DNA of 64,000 nucleotides from NCBI GenBank assembly GCA_037893225.1, contig JAZGUH010000142.1:1-64000 (forward strand). Reading direction: 5' to 3'. Numbering within the stretch: position 1 is the first letter of the stretch; each line of letters begins with the position of its first letter. Of the stretch, positions 11,421 to 22,680 are shown piece by piece. A program made the position numbers and the translations under genes. The notes beneath the pieces were generated by a model. That model was not told the origin of the DNA and did no database searches. It saw only the letters and a list, made by a program, of their open reading frames with translations. Source of the stretch: Hippasteria phrygiana (Eukaryota > Echinodermata > Asteroidea > Valvatida > Goniasteridae).

Positions 11421-11557
11421 ACAAATATTGACTGCTTTATCTCGTAGTGTAGTAAAACTAGCCTCCCTCGGTGATCCATGCAACATTCTATTTTATGCTG
11501 CATCAATCACCTCTGGAGGCTAGTTTTACTGTACCACTCGAAGCAGTCAATATTTGT
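11421..11557. repeat. Short hairpin MITE
   Basis: ACAAATATTGACTGCTT..GTAAAACTAGCCTCC at the left faces GGAGGCTAGTTTTAC..AAGCAGTCAATATTTGT at the right. About 137 bp, nearly a pure hairpin. Confidence 0.75.
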
Positions 11558-11786
11558 ATACAAGCATTCAAAAGATATGACCAAACCACTCAAAGCGTGG
11601 TACATTTAATGACAAACAAAAATGTCCACTGCTCTGTCCCATGAGTAAAAAATCTCACTAATTACAGTATGGCCTGAAAAATGTAATGATCAAGTATACC
11701 ATAAAATCATCTCTTTTTCTTAACACAAGACCAAAAGTTACCTGTCTGTATGTGAAAAATGTGCTAGTTCACTTCTTTAAAATCAT

Positions 11787-11953
11787 GTAAGATAGCTCAG
11801 TTGGTAGAGCGCCGGTACGGTATTCCGGAGGTCGCAGGTTCGAATCCCGCTCCTGCCAGTTTCTTTGTTCACTTTGAAAATGTATTCAAAATTTACCTAG
11901 TCAGTTTCCCTTGTGGATTGTTTGACGAATTATAAGTTTAAAAGTCGTATCCT
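11787..11953 (+). repeat. tRNA-derived SINE copy 1
   Basis: Starts with a tRNA-like head (TAGCTCAGTTGGTAGAGCG; GGTTCGAATCCCGCTCCTGCC), followed by a tail TTTCTTTGTTCACTTTGAAAA. The next part (GTCAGTTTCCCTTGTGG) recurs alone at 13556-13590. The head keeps D-arm, T-arm and acceptor-like pairing, but the anticodon loop is abnormal (no T before the would-be anticodon). Confidence 0.7.
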
Positions 11954-12200
11954 CATTGAGTGATCCCCACAATGTCGCTTCCCAGGTTGTATCATAAAAT
12001 TGGGTGTGATCCCTGGCTATACGGCATTCTGGGTTTATGACTTCTGACTAGCGCCCACCCGAACAAAGATACTGACAATTTGGGAGACTGCCAACATAGG
12101 GCAAGATAGCTCAGTTGGTAGAGTGCCGATACGGTATTCCGGAGGTCGCAGGTTCGAATCCCGCTCCTGCCAGTTTCTTTGTTCACTTTGAAAATGTATT
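11954..12200 (+). repeat. tRNA-derived SINE copy 2
   Basis: A body of about 145 bp (from TGAGTGATCCCCACAATG to CCAACATAG) precedes a tRNA-like head at 12099-12172 and the same TTTCTTTGTTCACTTTGAAAA tail as copy 1. The same body-head-tail order is found on the minus strand at 29289-29529, so the unit is longer than the tRNA head alone. Confidence 0.75.
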
Positions 12201-12210
12201 CTTTAAAATA

Positions 12211-14289
12211 TATTAAAGTTCGACAGTATACACTACCACCTATGCAATGTAGATTGCAGTGAATATATGACACTCCCCCCTTACAATTCAACACGGTTGC
12301 TTTGTTGCAGCATTCGGATTTTTTTAAAAGTAGTAAATGTTTTCTTGATACATCAAGCTTATTTTCCAGGATGGATGCTGGCCTCCTTTTCAATACTACC
12401 AAGAACAACCCTCAAACCAAATCTGAAGTTAATATGTAAAGTATTTCTCAAGTTTATATCACGCTAACAATTTGTTCGGCAAATATTTTTATTAGCTGGA
12501 TGTCTTTTAAAAAGTGGGAGGCGTAAGACAAAATTGAATTTGGCAAAAATTGGAGTATGCTGGCTTTCTAGAAGTAAGTTTTCTTTCCATTTTACATCTA
12601 CTGTGTATTTGGCCATATATTCTACCCACGGGACTGAAACACAACAAACACAAAACAAACAAAAGTACACTTATGGAAAGCCAGCTTAAGTGATACATTG
12701 CAAAGCACAAATCCATACCATATTTTACCTTGATAGGGGTTATTCCAGCTTTGAAACCAATTTGAAACCAATTTAAACCACAAACAGTCCAATTGTTGTA
12801 CCGAAACAGAAGTTTTCAGAAGTAAATCCAATTTGGAGTAAATATATAAACATCATAAATGTAGGCTCGACATTTCACTTTCTTTCTCCCAATAAAAATG
12901 TCCAAGGTAACAGGATAAGAAAGTTCAAAACTGATCGGCTTTAAACAATTTTGGCACAGTCGTTTTTGTAGACCGGACACACGTAATTGTTCTAGGCCAA
13001 TCAAAATACAGTATCCAAGACGGAGATATAACAATACTCTTTCTATACTTTGACATACTTTCAAGATGATGGACACTGCCAGACATTTGGTACCGACCAC
13101 TTTTTTCTGACATTTCCACATTCTATGTTTCACTTTCACTTGTTGAATTGCTATTAATTAATCTTTTCAGCAAATCATATTTTAGTATTATCCAGGATGG
13201 CAAAGAGTTGCTTATGAGGGAAACATCACTGCCTTTTGTTGTTGACACACCAACACCTTTGCCAGCTTCTTATCTTTGTAATCCTTAAGTAAACACTTCC
13301 AGGCTGGGATTTGCTGGTACTACTTGCAAGCAGTTATGCATGAAATGTACCATGTACATGTACATTGTACATGTAGAATGATGCTCATAAGACCAGCCAT
13401 GAACACGCATGCTTTGGGAAAATGTGGGGCTACGTTCGTTCCCGGAAAGGAGTCCGCCATGCAGTATCAACTTCTTCATACATGTAGTACATGTACCACA
13501 ATCATCTTATCAATACCTTCAATGTGAGCTGATATATATTATTATGATTTAAACAAGTCAGTTTCCCTTGTGGATTGTTTGACGAATGATTTAAACACGT
13601 TGGTTTCTGATTTTGATGCCATTAATGCAGTATCACCGTGCATACAAATCACACACATCATGAATTAAACAGCCTCAGATTTGTTCAAGTTATTATCGTT
13701 CTCAGCTTTGCAGTGGTCGTTTTTCACAATTGAAAGTTTTTAAAGTAGTTACACGGGATAGAGAATCAGAACTGAGGCATTTTTCTACAATAAAACGAAG
13801 AATTCTTGCAGATGTTTCTGTGTTAACTATAACTCATATAGATAAGAATTTAAGTCAACAAAGGATTAACTGATAGTATCTTAAGTTTATTGACATAAGA
13901 TAAACAATGCAAACAACATAAAATCTCAAAAAGGCAGTGCTCCTTTCCAAGTTAGGGCCTCCTAACTCGGAAAGCTCTAGTGGGCTGGGGACAGTAGTCT
14001 GGTTTAACGACCACTTTCTATTTAATTCTATTGAACTTTTGTTTTGATTTTATTATAATTACATGTATTGTTTAAACTGTTTCTAGACGAAGATCTCAGT
14101 CACCTGACATGGTTTTCTGTCTTTGTCTCTTCACAGAATAGAATGTGATGCGATCAAGCAAAATCAGTCGAACTCGGCAATCCTTGTTTTGAGATATGGG
14201 CCAAAATATATACAAAAACAGAAGGGAAAAACATTCTTCTTTCACATGAAAATATGACATGTATTATAAATGTGCTGAAAATGACTCAA
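12211..14289. other. Intron 2 of the TRABD-like gene, mostly unannotated
   Basis: AT-rich sequence without recognised genes. Small notes: a TACATG-rich, self-complementary stretch near 13345-13380 (CATGTACATGTACATTGTAC) and an orphan piece of the SINE tail region at 13556-13590. Several 60-107 codon open frames on the minus strand at 12464-13139 lack any domain. Confidence 0.35.
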
Positions 14290-14868
14290 TTAACCCTAAC
14301 CCCTTGGGTAACTTTACTAAAAAGTATCCTGAATCCGCCAAAATCCTGCAGTACCGCTAGGCTTCAAATCCTCAAACCATCAAAATCGCCCAGTTTTTAA
14401 TATGGGGTTATCCTGAATCCGCCGAAATCCTCAAAAACAGGGGTATGGATTTTGATGGATTCAGGTAGGTTAGGGTTAAAGTACTGTAACTTTAAACTTG
14501 ATTTTCTCAGTTTCTTTCTTTTTAATGTGCTGGTGTTCAAATATTGGTAACTTTTTAACCAAAGGTCGTATTCACATGGGGTTTTCACTATAAATGGAGC
14601 TTAACCCTAACGTACATAAATCCATCAAAATCCTCTTCCTGTTTTGGAGGATTTCGGCAGATTCAGGATACCTCCATATTGAAACCTGGGGGATTTTGAT
14701 GGATTGAGGATTGTTTGTAAGCCTAGCGTTACTGCAGGATTTTGATGGATCCAGGATACCTCCATATTGAGCAGTCACCAAAACCAACTTTTTGTGCATG
14801 ACAAAATAGGTGGATTTTGGCGGATTCAGGATACTTTCTAGTAAAGTTACCCAAGGGGTTAGGGTTAA
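14290..14868. mobile_element. TTAA-flanked MITE, CCCTAACCCC ends, nested palindrome
   Basis: Ends are TTAA CCCTAACCCCTTGGG and the exact inverse CCCAAGGGGTTAGGG TTAA. Inside, two further GTTAGGGTTAA / TTAACCCTAAC ends near 14470 and 14604 suggest that two related units lie back to back. The phrases GGATTTTGATGGATTC and GATTCAGGATACC are repeated several times in both orientations. No coding capacity. Terminus and TTAA site fit a piggyBac-like MITE. Confidence 0.75.
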
Positions 14869-15481
14869 AGTATGCTACAAATTTTTGCTTGATCTTTTGC
14901 TTTGATTTTGCTTGATCGCATCACAAATACAGTACCGAAGCAAGAAGTGTTCCTCAATGTGTCTAATTTCAAGCCCGGTGTCATATGAAAATCAAACTCG
15001 TTTGAAAATCAGACTCCTTTTCCCCATTATTGGTTAAACCATCTCACGCTACAGGCCATTCTCATAATTATCTTCACTTGCAAGTGCAATACTACATGTA
15101 CCAATGAGCCCGTATTTCATAGTGACTGAAATTCACACTACACTAACGTGGTCACAACATGACTTTTGATACCCGTACAATAAGTGTTTGGGGATTTGAG
15201 GTGGTTTACTGCAAGCATTTCACATGGTCATCAAGTCTACAGTCATTCCTGACCCATTGTCAGTAGGAAACACAACAGGCTAGGTGTATACCAGGTCAAA
15301 TAGTTTCAATGTAAATGTGAAAGGCCACAAGGCCTGTCAGATCCTACCCAGCAAACCCCACTTTACCCAGTTGACATTTGACAACCATCAGTATTGTCAG
15401 GTAAGTGGGCAATTACCAGAGTTGAAGCATCAACCTTTTTGACATTCTCAAAGCATCATGGGAACAGTATCCGCCATGAGT
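14869..15481. other. Intron 2 of the TRABD-like gene, nothing recognised
   Basis: No repeat partner or coding segment seen in this stretch. Confidence 0.3.
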
Positions 15482-15980
15482 AAGTTTGATCAAGGACTAT
15501 AGTTAACCATAGTTCGACTAACTCTGATCGAACGCACGCTAGTCGACGATGGTTGGACTAGTCTAGTCGACGATTCGCAACCAGCCTACCGAGGTTAGTC
15601 GCATCGCTGGTTACCAATAGCCGTTTTAATAGCACAGTGCAGAGAGGACCAGTTATCAGAAAAATGGCAACAAAAAAAACGTAAATATTCAGCAGCAGTG
15701 AACGATCATTTCTATTTACTTTGTCGTTTTTTAACATGTTGAAATAATGCACACGTTACCACTTGTGACATTGTTGATATACTGAGCAAATATCGTCAGT
15801 GTCGCTTTCATCTATGAACTCGTCCAAAAACGTAAACAAACTGGCCACCGCCATTTTCTCATGGTCGCTTTGACACATGACAATAGTTCAACTAAAGTTG
15901 TTCGCACTTCAACTTTATGCTCATGTGCTACGTACGTCACGAACCAACCACTAGTTAACCATTGGTCCTTGATCGAACTT
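15482..15980. repeat. MITE with AAGTTTGATCAAGGAC ends
   Basis: AAGTTTGATCAAGGAC at the left faces GTCCTTGATCGAACTT at the right. AGTTAACCATAG near the left end faces AGTTAACCAT near the right. About 500 bp, non-coding. Confidence 0.65.
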
Positions 15981-16252
15981 GCTCCATTACTGGCATTAGA
16001 AGAGCAAGCACATGAGAACGGATGTGATTGGTCGGATTGGTCACATGTATGGTTGTAAAATCCTCTTCTGATTTGCTAATAATATTACATTATTAGCTGT
16101 TCCAAATTCCAGAGAGTTGCATTCATCAGTATTACTGGTAACCTGGAGAGGGATTCCCCAATTATTTCATTATTTTTATTGCCATTAAAAATTGATTTTT
16201 CTGGTTATTAATTTCCTTACGTTCCATGCAAAGATATGTGAAAAGAGTATCT

Positions 16253-16385
16253 CTCCACTGATGACAGATATTTATAATATTTGGACTGGTTCACAGTGCC
16301 ATAGGTTTGTGTATAAATTACACGGTCTGTTTGGCCTCCATACCCACAATGCATTAAGAATGTCGAAAAGGTCTATTGGTAAAAT
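16253..16385. repeat. Dispersed repeat, direct partner of 21925-22030
   Basis: ATTTGGACTGGTTCACAGTG, TGTATAAATTACACGG and TTTGGCCTCCAT followed by CACAATGCATT recur in the same order at 21925-22030 with about 85-90 % agreement by eye. Family unknown. Confidence 0.6.
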
Positions 16386-16742
16386 AAAAAAATCAAATGA
16401 AGAAGAAAAATTGCCAGGGGTTATTTCATGTGCAAAAATTCATCTGTACAGAAGTTTATGCCCTTTTCAAAAAGTGGAAAACAAGAAACAAGTTAGGTGT
16501 GTTGACAAACAAAAATGCAAACCCCCTCCCAGTCTGTAAAAATATTATGACCGTGGTATGTTTTTATGAGAACCCTGTAATTGTGACCTTGACCTTTAAA
16601 ATTTTGGCCCCCAATGCAACAGACTTCTTGGGACTACAAAGAGCAACCCACACACGTAATCTGAAGTTATTCAATATTTCCGGATGTCTATTGTTTTAGC
16701 CATTGTGACTTTGACCTTTTAGTCCCAAAAGCAAAACGCTTC

Positions 16743-16966
16743 TTAACTCTTTGCGTACGGATGACGCCATATGGCGTCAAAAAAAAAAAATGCCACCAGG
16801 CCGGATGACGCCATTTGCCGCTGTTTGTGCAGTTTCAATCCATTGTTAGATTATTGTGCATGTTATGCTTAAGACTGCACAAACACATTGTAGCGGTTCG
16901 CAGTGGCTGCCAGAACCGCCCCGACACCCCGACGTCTCCCGTAAAAAAACGTACTCAAGGGGTTAA
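16743..16966. mobile_element. TTAA-flanked MITE of the CCCCTTG family
   Basis: TTAACTCTTTGCGTACGG at the left and CTCAAGGGGTTAA at the right, with the same interior order as the copy at 8202-8379 (TTTCAATCCATTxTT, TGCACAAxC). The right third (GTAGCGGTTCGC to AAGGGGTTAA) recurs as a truncated copy at 30077-30154. Confidence 0.7.
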
Positions 16967-17493
16967 AACTACCAAAAGAGCAATCTTGAAGATCATATAT
17001 ATGTCAAATGTTTCTTAAATTATTGTGCAGACAAGATTTATGTTTTAGCCACTTTTATTTATTTATTTATTTTGTGTTATTTAACCAGGGTAGCCCCATC
17101 AGTTGTCAATGAACTGTTCTCCCTGGGGGCCCTGGGGATCTTGACCTTTGATCTTGGTGATCTTGACCTTTGACCTTTCAGGCTCAAATGCAATAGACTT
17201 GTTAGGACTACCAAGAGCAAGTCACAAACCAAAGCTAAAGTGCATGTAAAGTATTTCCTATTCAATATCATGCTGACAAGATTTCTGTTGCCTTAAAGCT
17301 CAAGACATCCAAAAGCAATCCACATATTAAATTACCGCACCGACAAGATTTTTCCAGACACGCTTACACATACCAGTGGAAGAACAAGGCGGAAACAGTC
17401 TGCCCCTTTGACTTTGTCGGCAGGCATAATAGAAAGCTAATTAATAGCTTCCAAAAAGGTGGGGGAGGGAATGCAAAACGTCTGAATTTTCTA
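16967..17493. other. Intron 2, tandem GATCTTGACCTTTGA phrases
   Basis: Contains a short set of near-repeats of GATCTTGACCTTTGA at 17149-17180, also echoed at 16586 and 16712. No genes seen. Confidence 0.35.
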
Positions 17494-17778
17494 CCCAGGC
17501 CCAACTTCATGAGGTTGCTAAGCACACGATTTTCTGCTAACGGTACCTTTTTCCATTTCACAGAGACCGTAAGCAGTAAGTGCAAAAAAGATCATGCTTA
17601 CTTAAGCAGCAGAATTTGCTGAAAAAAGTGACACTCCAATAGAAATATCCATGCACTTGCAAACATTAGAATGACTTGGCCAAGAAAAATACACTGAAGG
17701 TTAGCACATCTTTTTTTGGCTGCAGTAAGCACAATGTTTCTGCTAACTGTTAAGCAGCTCTATGACATTGGCCCTGGG
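17494..17778. repeat. MITE related to the 9250-9513 element
   Basis: CCCAGGCCCAACTTCATGAG at the left faces the inverse of CTATGACATTGGCCCTGGG at the right. GTTAAGCAGC and TTTTCTGCTAACGGT match the interior of the 9250-9513 element. More diverged, so older. It ends 27 bp from the donor side of TRABD-like exon 2. Confidence 0.65.
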
Positions 17779-17804
17779 CCTTAGCAGTGAATCAACAAAT
17801 TTAC

Positions 17805-17945
17805 CTGTTTGATAGACAATCGTAGTTTCTCCAAGTTAAGATCCTTAGCTTCTTCTAATAACGTTTCCTCATCCAGCTGTAAGATGCTGAGCCGTCCTTT
17901 ACACAGCTCCACCATGACTATGTCTGGCTGCACTGCCTGGATTAA
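17805..17945 (-). CDS. TRABD: TRABD-like gene, exon 2
   Basis: 141 nt, 47 codons, phase 0 at both ends. The acceptor is AATTGCAG before 17945; the donor is CAG/GTAAAT. It encodes LIQAVQPDIVMVELCKGRLS, then ILQLDEETLLEEAKDLNLEK, then LRLSIKQ. The VQPDxVxVELCxxRxSxLxxDE block follows the GTAHFS motif of exon 1, as in other TraB proteins; the Glu of VEL and the Arg of the following CxxR are conserved positions of the family. Confidence 0.94.
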
Positions 17946-18059
17946 CTGCAATTATCAATTAGTAAGATTATGTTTAATTGAGGCGAAAAACAAAACTGCA
18001 CAAAAAAGGGTAATTTAGAAGTATGGAATGCTATTGCCTAGTCTGGTGTTGTGGCCGGC

Positions 18060-18200
18060 CGTTATTAATGGGGTGCTGGTACGGCTTGTACACCCAAGCA
18101 TAATGCTAACAATAGGCAAACAATGGATTGAGTACATGCAGGAATGTGCATACAGACACCAACTGGCCAGGTGGTCTTTTTCAAACCGCCGCCATGGCCG
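18060..18200. repeat. Copy of the GCTGGTATGCC dispersed repeat
   Basis: Shares CAATAGGCAAACAATGGATTG, CAGGAATGTGCATA and GGTGGTCTTTTTCAAACCGC with the longer copy at 44509-44850. Intronic, non-coding. Confidence 0.6.
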
Positions 18201-18915
18201 TCATCTGTAGTAAGACTCAAAATCTTGTGGGTGATTCGACCAGTGGGTTTGAAATCAGCCATAGGGATTATGGTGCTTGTGTCAATGAACAAGACAATTG
18301 TCAAGGTAGATTTTCAACCTGAGATGAAACTTTACCTACTAAGTATTAAGATGTAGAGCTATAGAGCAAACAGTTACTAGGGTAACTTCACATTAAACCA
18401 TACTTTCACGTTTGCTTTTACATTTAAGCATCAGAAAACTGCACACAGATTCCCTGTCAAGATCTCATTGGCACACTGAAAACATAAAATGATTTGTTAA
18501 AATTGTCACTTCAGGACTGCCCAGTCATTCAAAAATGTATCAATGTAACTTCTTGTGGATCGTGCATAATAATAAAAATGGCAGACAAATATAACCTGAT
18601 TTGATAGGGGTGGATAGTCGCTATTAGCTCCCCGAGGTATTGAAAGTTAAACTATATGTAGTTCCCATGGCGAAGCCGAGGAAAGTAGTTCGTCAACTTC
18701 AAATACTGAAGGGAACTAATGTTGGGAGGGGGTATTTCAGTACTTAAAAGACTTGTCAAAGACTATATTAAAAATGTCTCTGAATCAATTGGAGACTGTG
18801 AAAAGGAACAATGGCTTTCAGTTCCGGCACCATACGGATGTAATGGGGGTGGGTGGGGGGGGGGGGGGGGGGTATGCCGGGAGGACATAGAGAATGAAGG
18901 TAGAGGGGTAATACA
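18201..18915. other. Intron 1 of the TRABD-like gene, G-run
   Basis: No genes recognised. A run of about 20 G interrupted by T lies at 18846-18872. Confidence 0.35.
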
Positions 18916-20278
18916 CAGGGGTCGATTTAGAAGAAAACAAATTGCATGCACTGGTGCATGTAGACCGAAAAAGTTACATGCACAAAATAAATTTTACATG
19001 CACAAAAAAGTGTGCACACAAGTCATAACCCAAAAGAACAATAGGTAGACATATTTGTTGTTTTAAAATGTGTATTCCTACAAATTTTCAAATGTAGCTA
19101 TTACATGTATAGTGCTGTTAAGGGTATTGTTTTGCTTTGTAAATAAAATGTGTTTTTGTACAATTTGTATTCTCTGTTTGTTTATTTCATCAGTGGTAAT
19201 TAGCAATCTCTGACACGATCGCGAGAAGACGAAGGCGAAGGCGAAGCCGAAGATACGTTACTACTGTAGTATCATGTTCCACGGTGTCAGAAGGCTGTTC
19301 GATATTTTGATACCGAAATATCGGCCCAAAAATATTGAGATATTATCATGATGACGTCACTTTTTCCTTACCGGAAGAACGGAGGAATAATTGTTCTTTT
19401 TAAATACCTGATGGAAATCACCACGTGTACAGCATCATGAGATCGGGCCCACCGGGATCGGACCCGCCGCGCCGGGACTGAGCTCGGTTCCGCTAAAATT
19501 TAATATCAGGGCCGGCCACCGAGAGATCGCGGGCCGGGTTGATGACAAGGCTTCACTTGTTGAGTAGTTGGAGTACTACGACATTTACCTTCAGTTGGCT
19601 TCCTTGCGGCACTAGAAAGACGAGCGTTTGTTTCTATTTCGACACTGTTGATTAGTAACAGCTGACAATTTATACCATGGACGCCCAAATCACACGTGAG
19701 CTGTCAAAAACATTGTCTTGCATGTCTTGTGCTCAATGCATGTGCCGCACGCGTTTGTCGTTCTCAAGACGACTTTCGCTTCGTGTTAGATGCGTGTACA
19801 TGCATTGTACACTGGGAATAAGACGGTGGCATTCAGTGCGGTTGCTTGCACTTGACCAAGACTAGCAACAAAGCAACGCGCACGCGCAGATGCGCTTTTG
19901 GGGTTGGCTTCATTGATCAATTGCTCTAACCCCAGGTCGCGGGGGCCGGGTTAACGAGTCTTTTCTCAAGTCAATGTTAGCTGCTTGTACGTACATTGTA
20001 CATTGAGAATAATACGGTAGCAGATCGGTTGCGGTTGTTTGCACTTGACCAAGACTACAACGATGGTAATATGCAGGCACACACACATCATGTCGATCGT
20101 TGCGTGCAATAAATCGGGGGGCGCGTTGTGATACGTTGTTCAACATGGGGAAATATACCAGCAGGTACAGGACTAAAAAAGTACATGCACAGCGTGCACG
20201 TTGTACCAGAGGTTTACGTGCACAGAGGAAAAAGTACATGCACCAGTGCATGCGTGCACCCGTCTAAATCGAACACTG
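18916..20278. mobile_element. hAT-like DNA transposon, non-autonomous, 8-bp TSD
   Basis: The termini CAGGGGTCGATTTAGA and TCTAAATCGAACACTG form inverted repeats, extended by GCATGCACTGGTGCATGTA near both ends. The element is flanked by an exact 8-bp direct repeat GTAATACA at 18908-18915 and 20279-20286. CAG..CTG ends with an 8-bp duplication are the hallmark of hAT elements. No transposase frame remains. An internal duplication (GTACATTGTACA.. to TTGCACTTGACCAAGACTA) is at 19795-19865 and 19985-20055. The right end lies 55 bp from TRABD-like exon 1. Confidence 0.85.
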
Positions 20279-20332
20279 GTAATACACTGCCTATCTGGAT
20301 CTCATATTCTTGTTTATATGAACAATGATTAC

Positions 20333-21049
20333 CTCAGCAACATCCTGTTGGCTCTTTTCACTGAAATGTGCCGTGCCCACAACGTACACCTTTCCTCCTT
20401 CCTCTGTCCTAAGCACGGTGACTGTGTCTGGTAGCACAGGGTTCTCCTGCCGGAGGTTATACTTGACTCGGAGCAGCTCCACACCGCTGAACTCTTCATC
20501 TTCATCCTCCAAGTCCTCCCCACTACTGCTCATATCGTACTCCCCACCGCTGCTCCCGCTGTCTTCCGGATGGTCACCCCCGTCAGCTTCATCATCCGAG
20601 TTGATGTGGTAGCTGCCCAAATCACTCTCGCTGTCATCGCACATGTCGTGCTCAGCATGGTCGATCAAGTCCTCGACGGCGTGATGCGGGGCAGCCTGGT
20701 CATCCCGACCATCATCGTCATGCTGACCGTCATGCTGAGCACCGTCTACATTCGCGTCTATCTCTGCTGACAGTGGCCGGTACGTGCCGTCCTCTAACCG
20801 CGAGTGGTCTTCACGGAGTTGGTCAGCGTTTGGCGAGTAGCTCCCGGACTCGCTCAGACTGTCCCCGGCGCTGTCTTTCTCACTGTTGACCTCATAGTTT
20901 CCTTCGGTGTTGCCGTCATCACCGTCACTGTAGTCCAAACTCTCGTCATTGTTATCGTTCTCTTCCGACAGCGGAACCTTATTGTCAGCCGCATCTCTGC
21001 CCAGTGCTACGTATGGTGGTATCAATTCATTGTGTGATGACCCATTCAT
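20333..21049 (-). CDS. TRABD: TRABD-like gene, exon 1 (acidic N-terminus, GTAH motif)
   Basis: First coding exon, 717 nt, 239 codons, donor GAG/GTAATC at 20333. With the six downstream exons the CDS is 1521 nt, 506 aa. Human TRABD is about 376 aa, so this protein has a longer N-terminus. Residues 1-200 are strongly acidic, low-complexity (runs of D, E, S, G, H), probably disordered. Residues 221-228 read VYVVGTAH, followed by FSEKSQQDVAE: the N-terminal TraB signature. The family includes bacterial TraB, Wnt-cleaving TIKI proteins and eukaryotic TRABD; the substrate of TRABD is not settled, so only the family role (metal-dependent hydrolase-like fold, probably membrane-anchored) is stated. 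Start: the ATG at 21049 is the first in frame after a TGA at 21070-21068. An AG just upstream (GATGGACAG) could be an acceptor for a 5' UTR exon. Confidence 0.92.
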
Positions 21050-21366
21050 CAATATGTTACCTGTCCATCAAATGGAAACAATTACAATTTTGTATTCAAT
21101 GTATTTAGTAACTCCATTTTCTTCATTTCTTTTTAAGCTATATAAAAAAAAATTCGTATTTATTAAAATTGGGCTTCACGTTCAACTCTACATGTATGTA
21201 GTTTACATCAATCTACCGTCTACCGATGCAGACACAATCTGGAAATTCTTCTGATACACAATCCAATCACCGACTTGTATCTTTAAGATCTAATAGAACA
21301 TGCCTTCTGCTGGATCTTGTGGATATATATTTTATTTTAATAATGGCAGTGGACATTTAGCCGGGA

Positions 21367-21567
21367 AAGATTTTATCTTAATACTCCCCACCAAAATGGG
21401 TCAGGAACAGTAAAATCTTGGACAATAACCAACCTTCCTTGATAACAAGTGTCTAAACATGTGGCACAACCTGTTATTTCAAGATTTGTCAGCAAAATCT
21501 ATGAAAAATGAGGCACAAATTAACATGTGAACATTAAGTGACTGTACACTGTGCCAAGAACATCTTA
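21367..21567. repeat. Dispersed repeat, direct partner of 28196-28412
   Basis: AAGATTTTATCTTAATAC, CTTGATAACAAGTGTCTAAA, CATGTGGCACAACCTGTTAT and TGTGCCAAGAAC occur in the same order at 28196-28412. About 200 bp, non-coding on both strands. Confidence 0.7.
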
Positions 21568-21599
21568 CTCAAGAAAATCAAAAGATACATACATACTCC

Positions 21600-21766
21600 G
21601 GAAAAAGTTCCATATCCGGCCATCACTTATTTTCCCGAAATATGACTTAAAAACTACAAAAAAGTGTAAATCTGATGAAGAAACACAAATTAAGGAGGGA
21701 AAAAAATTCAACTTATTCTTTGAAAATACTTTTCTAAAGTGATGGCCGGATATGGAACTCTTTCCC
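21600..21766. repeat. Hairpin MITE
   Basis: GTTCCATATCCGGCCATCAC at the left is matched exactly by GTGATGGCCGGATATGGAAC at the right, with AAAAA/CTTTC flanks also roughly complementary. About 165 bp. Confidence 0.75.
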
Positions 21767-21924
21767 ATACTCCCTTCTTCTATACAAAGCGTCCTTAAAA
21801 AAGTATACCCATTTTAAAATCCATATTATCGCAAAACTACTGAATATTTCAGAAAAAGACAAATGTCTGTGGAAAGGGTAGAATGTCCTCTGTCCAGTCA
21901 TTGCCATGGATGACTGAACAAACA

Positions 21925-22028
21925 TTTGGACTGGTTCACAATGCCATGGGCTTGTTGTGTATAAATTACATGGTTTGTTTGGCCTCCATAGCCACAATGC
22001 ATTGAGAAAGTCGAAAAGGTTTATTTGC
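21925..22028. repeat. Dispersed repeat, direct partner of 16253-16385
   Basis: See the partner copy: CATTTGGACTGGTTCACAAT, TGTATAAATTACATGG, TTTGGCCTCCAT. It runs directly into the next hairpin element. Confidence 0.6.
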
Positions 22029-22177
22029 AATAAGCGAGTTCTATAATTGACTTTTGCAATGCAATATGGGTAAAAGGTCACAGGTCAGCTGTACCAAAAC
22101 AGCATGCAGGGCCAATACGACAAGGCGGAATTTGGTACAGCTGACCTTTGACCTGAGAATTATCGAACTCGCTTATT
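22029..22177. repeat. Hairpin MITE, AATAAGCGAGTTC ends
   Basis: AATAAGCGAGTTC..AGGTCA..GGTCAGCTGTACC at the left faces GGTACAGCTGACC..TGACC..GAACTCGCTTATT at the right. About 150 bp, non-coding. Confidence 0.75.
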
Positions 22178-22539
22178 AACGGCAATAGGTATTTTGCAGA
22201 ACTTGCAGTATGCGGCAGTATGCGGAACTCTCCAAAATCCTAAAGACAACACATAAATATGACAAAATACTCATTTCATAAATATATGTTCAAACCTTAT
22301 TAATAATTCCTAAAATCGTCATCAATTTTCCCTAGAATTAAACGATTTTCAACTTTCATTTCGCCAAAACGCTGGTTGTCACAATGTACATTACGTGCAG
22401 AACATTGCAGAACACATGCCGTTTACAAACCAAGTGTTCAGCACTTGGTTTGTAGACGCATATCCCTTTTGTAGCTTTATGGGGTTCGCCGTGTGTCACA
22501 GCATGTACATTGTTTTATCTTATATAATCCTCAACGACT

Positions 22540-22680
22540 TTTCTGTATATTTTCTTGAAAAAATTCACCCAGAAAGGCATTTAATTATAGAATTTCCGCA
22601 GTTTACCAAGTCAGTTTTTTGTACGAAATTTGGTCCGTGCATTAAGGCCGAGTAAAAAATAAACATGTTTCACGTCCGGG
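22540..22680. repeat. Dispersed repeat, diverged partner of 25465-25600
   Basis: AAGGCATTTAATTATA, then GTTTACCAxG, then ATTTGGTCxGTGC recur in the same order near 25510-25580. The spacing to the flanking sequence also agrees (GGxxGCxxxG..CATGTTT). Weak but consistent similarity. Confidence 0.45.

Noticed and set aside
11787..11859. Possible functional tRNA gene
   Set aside because: D-arm, T-arm and acceptor pairing are partly kept, but the anticodon loop is abnormal and near-identical copies with the same tail exist at 12099 and 29312, so it is a SINE head.
20325..20770. Plus-strand serine-rich and valine-rich frames
   Set aside because: They are antisense readings of the acidic TRABD-like exon 1.
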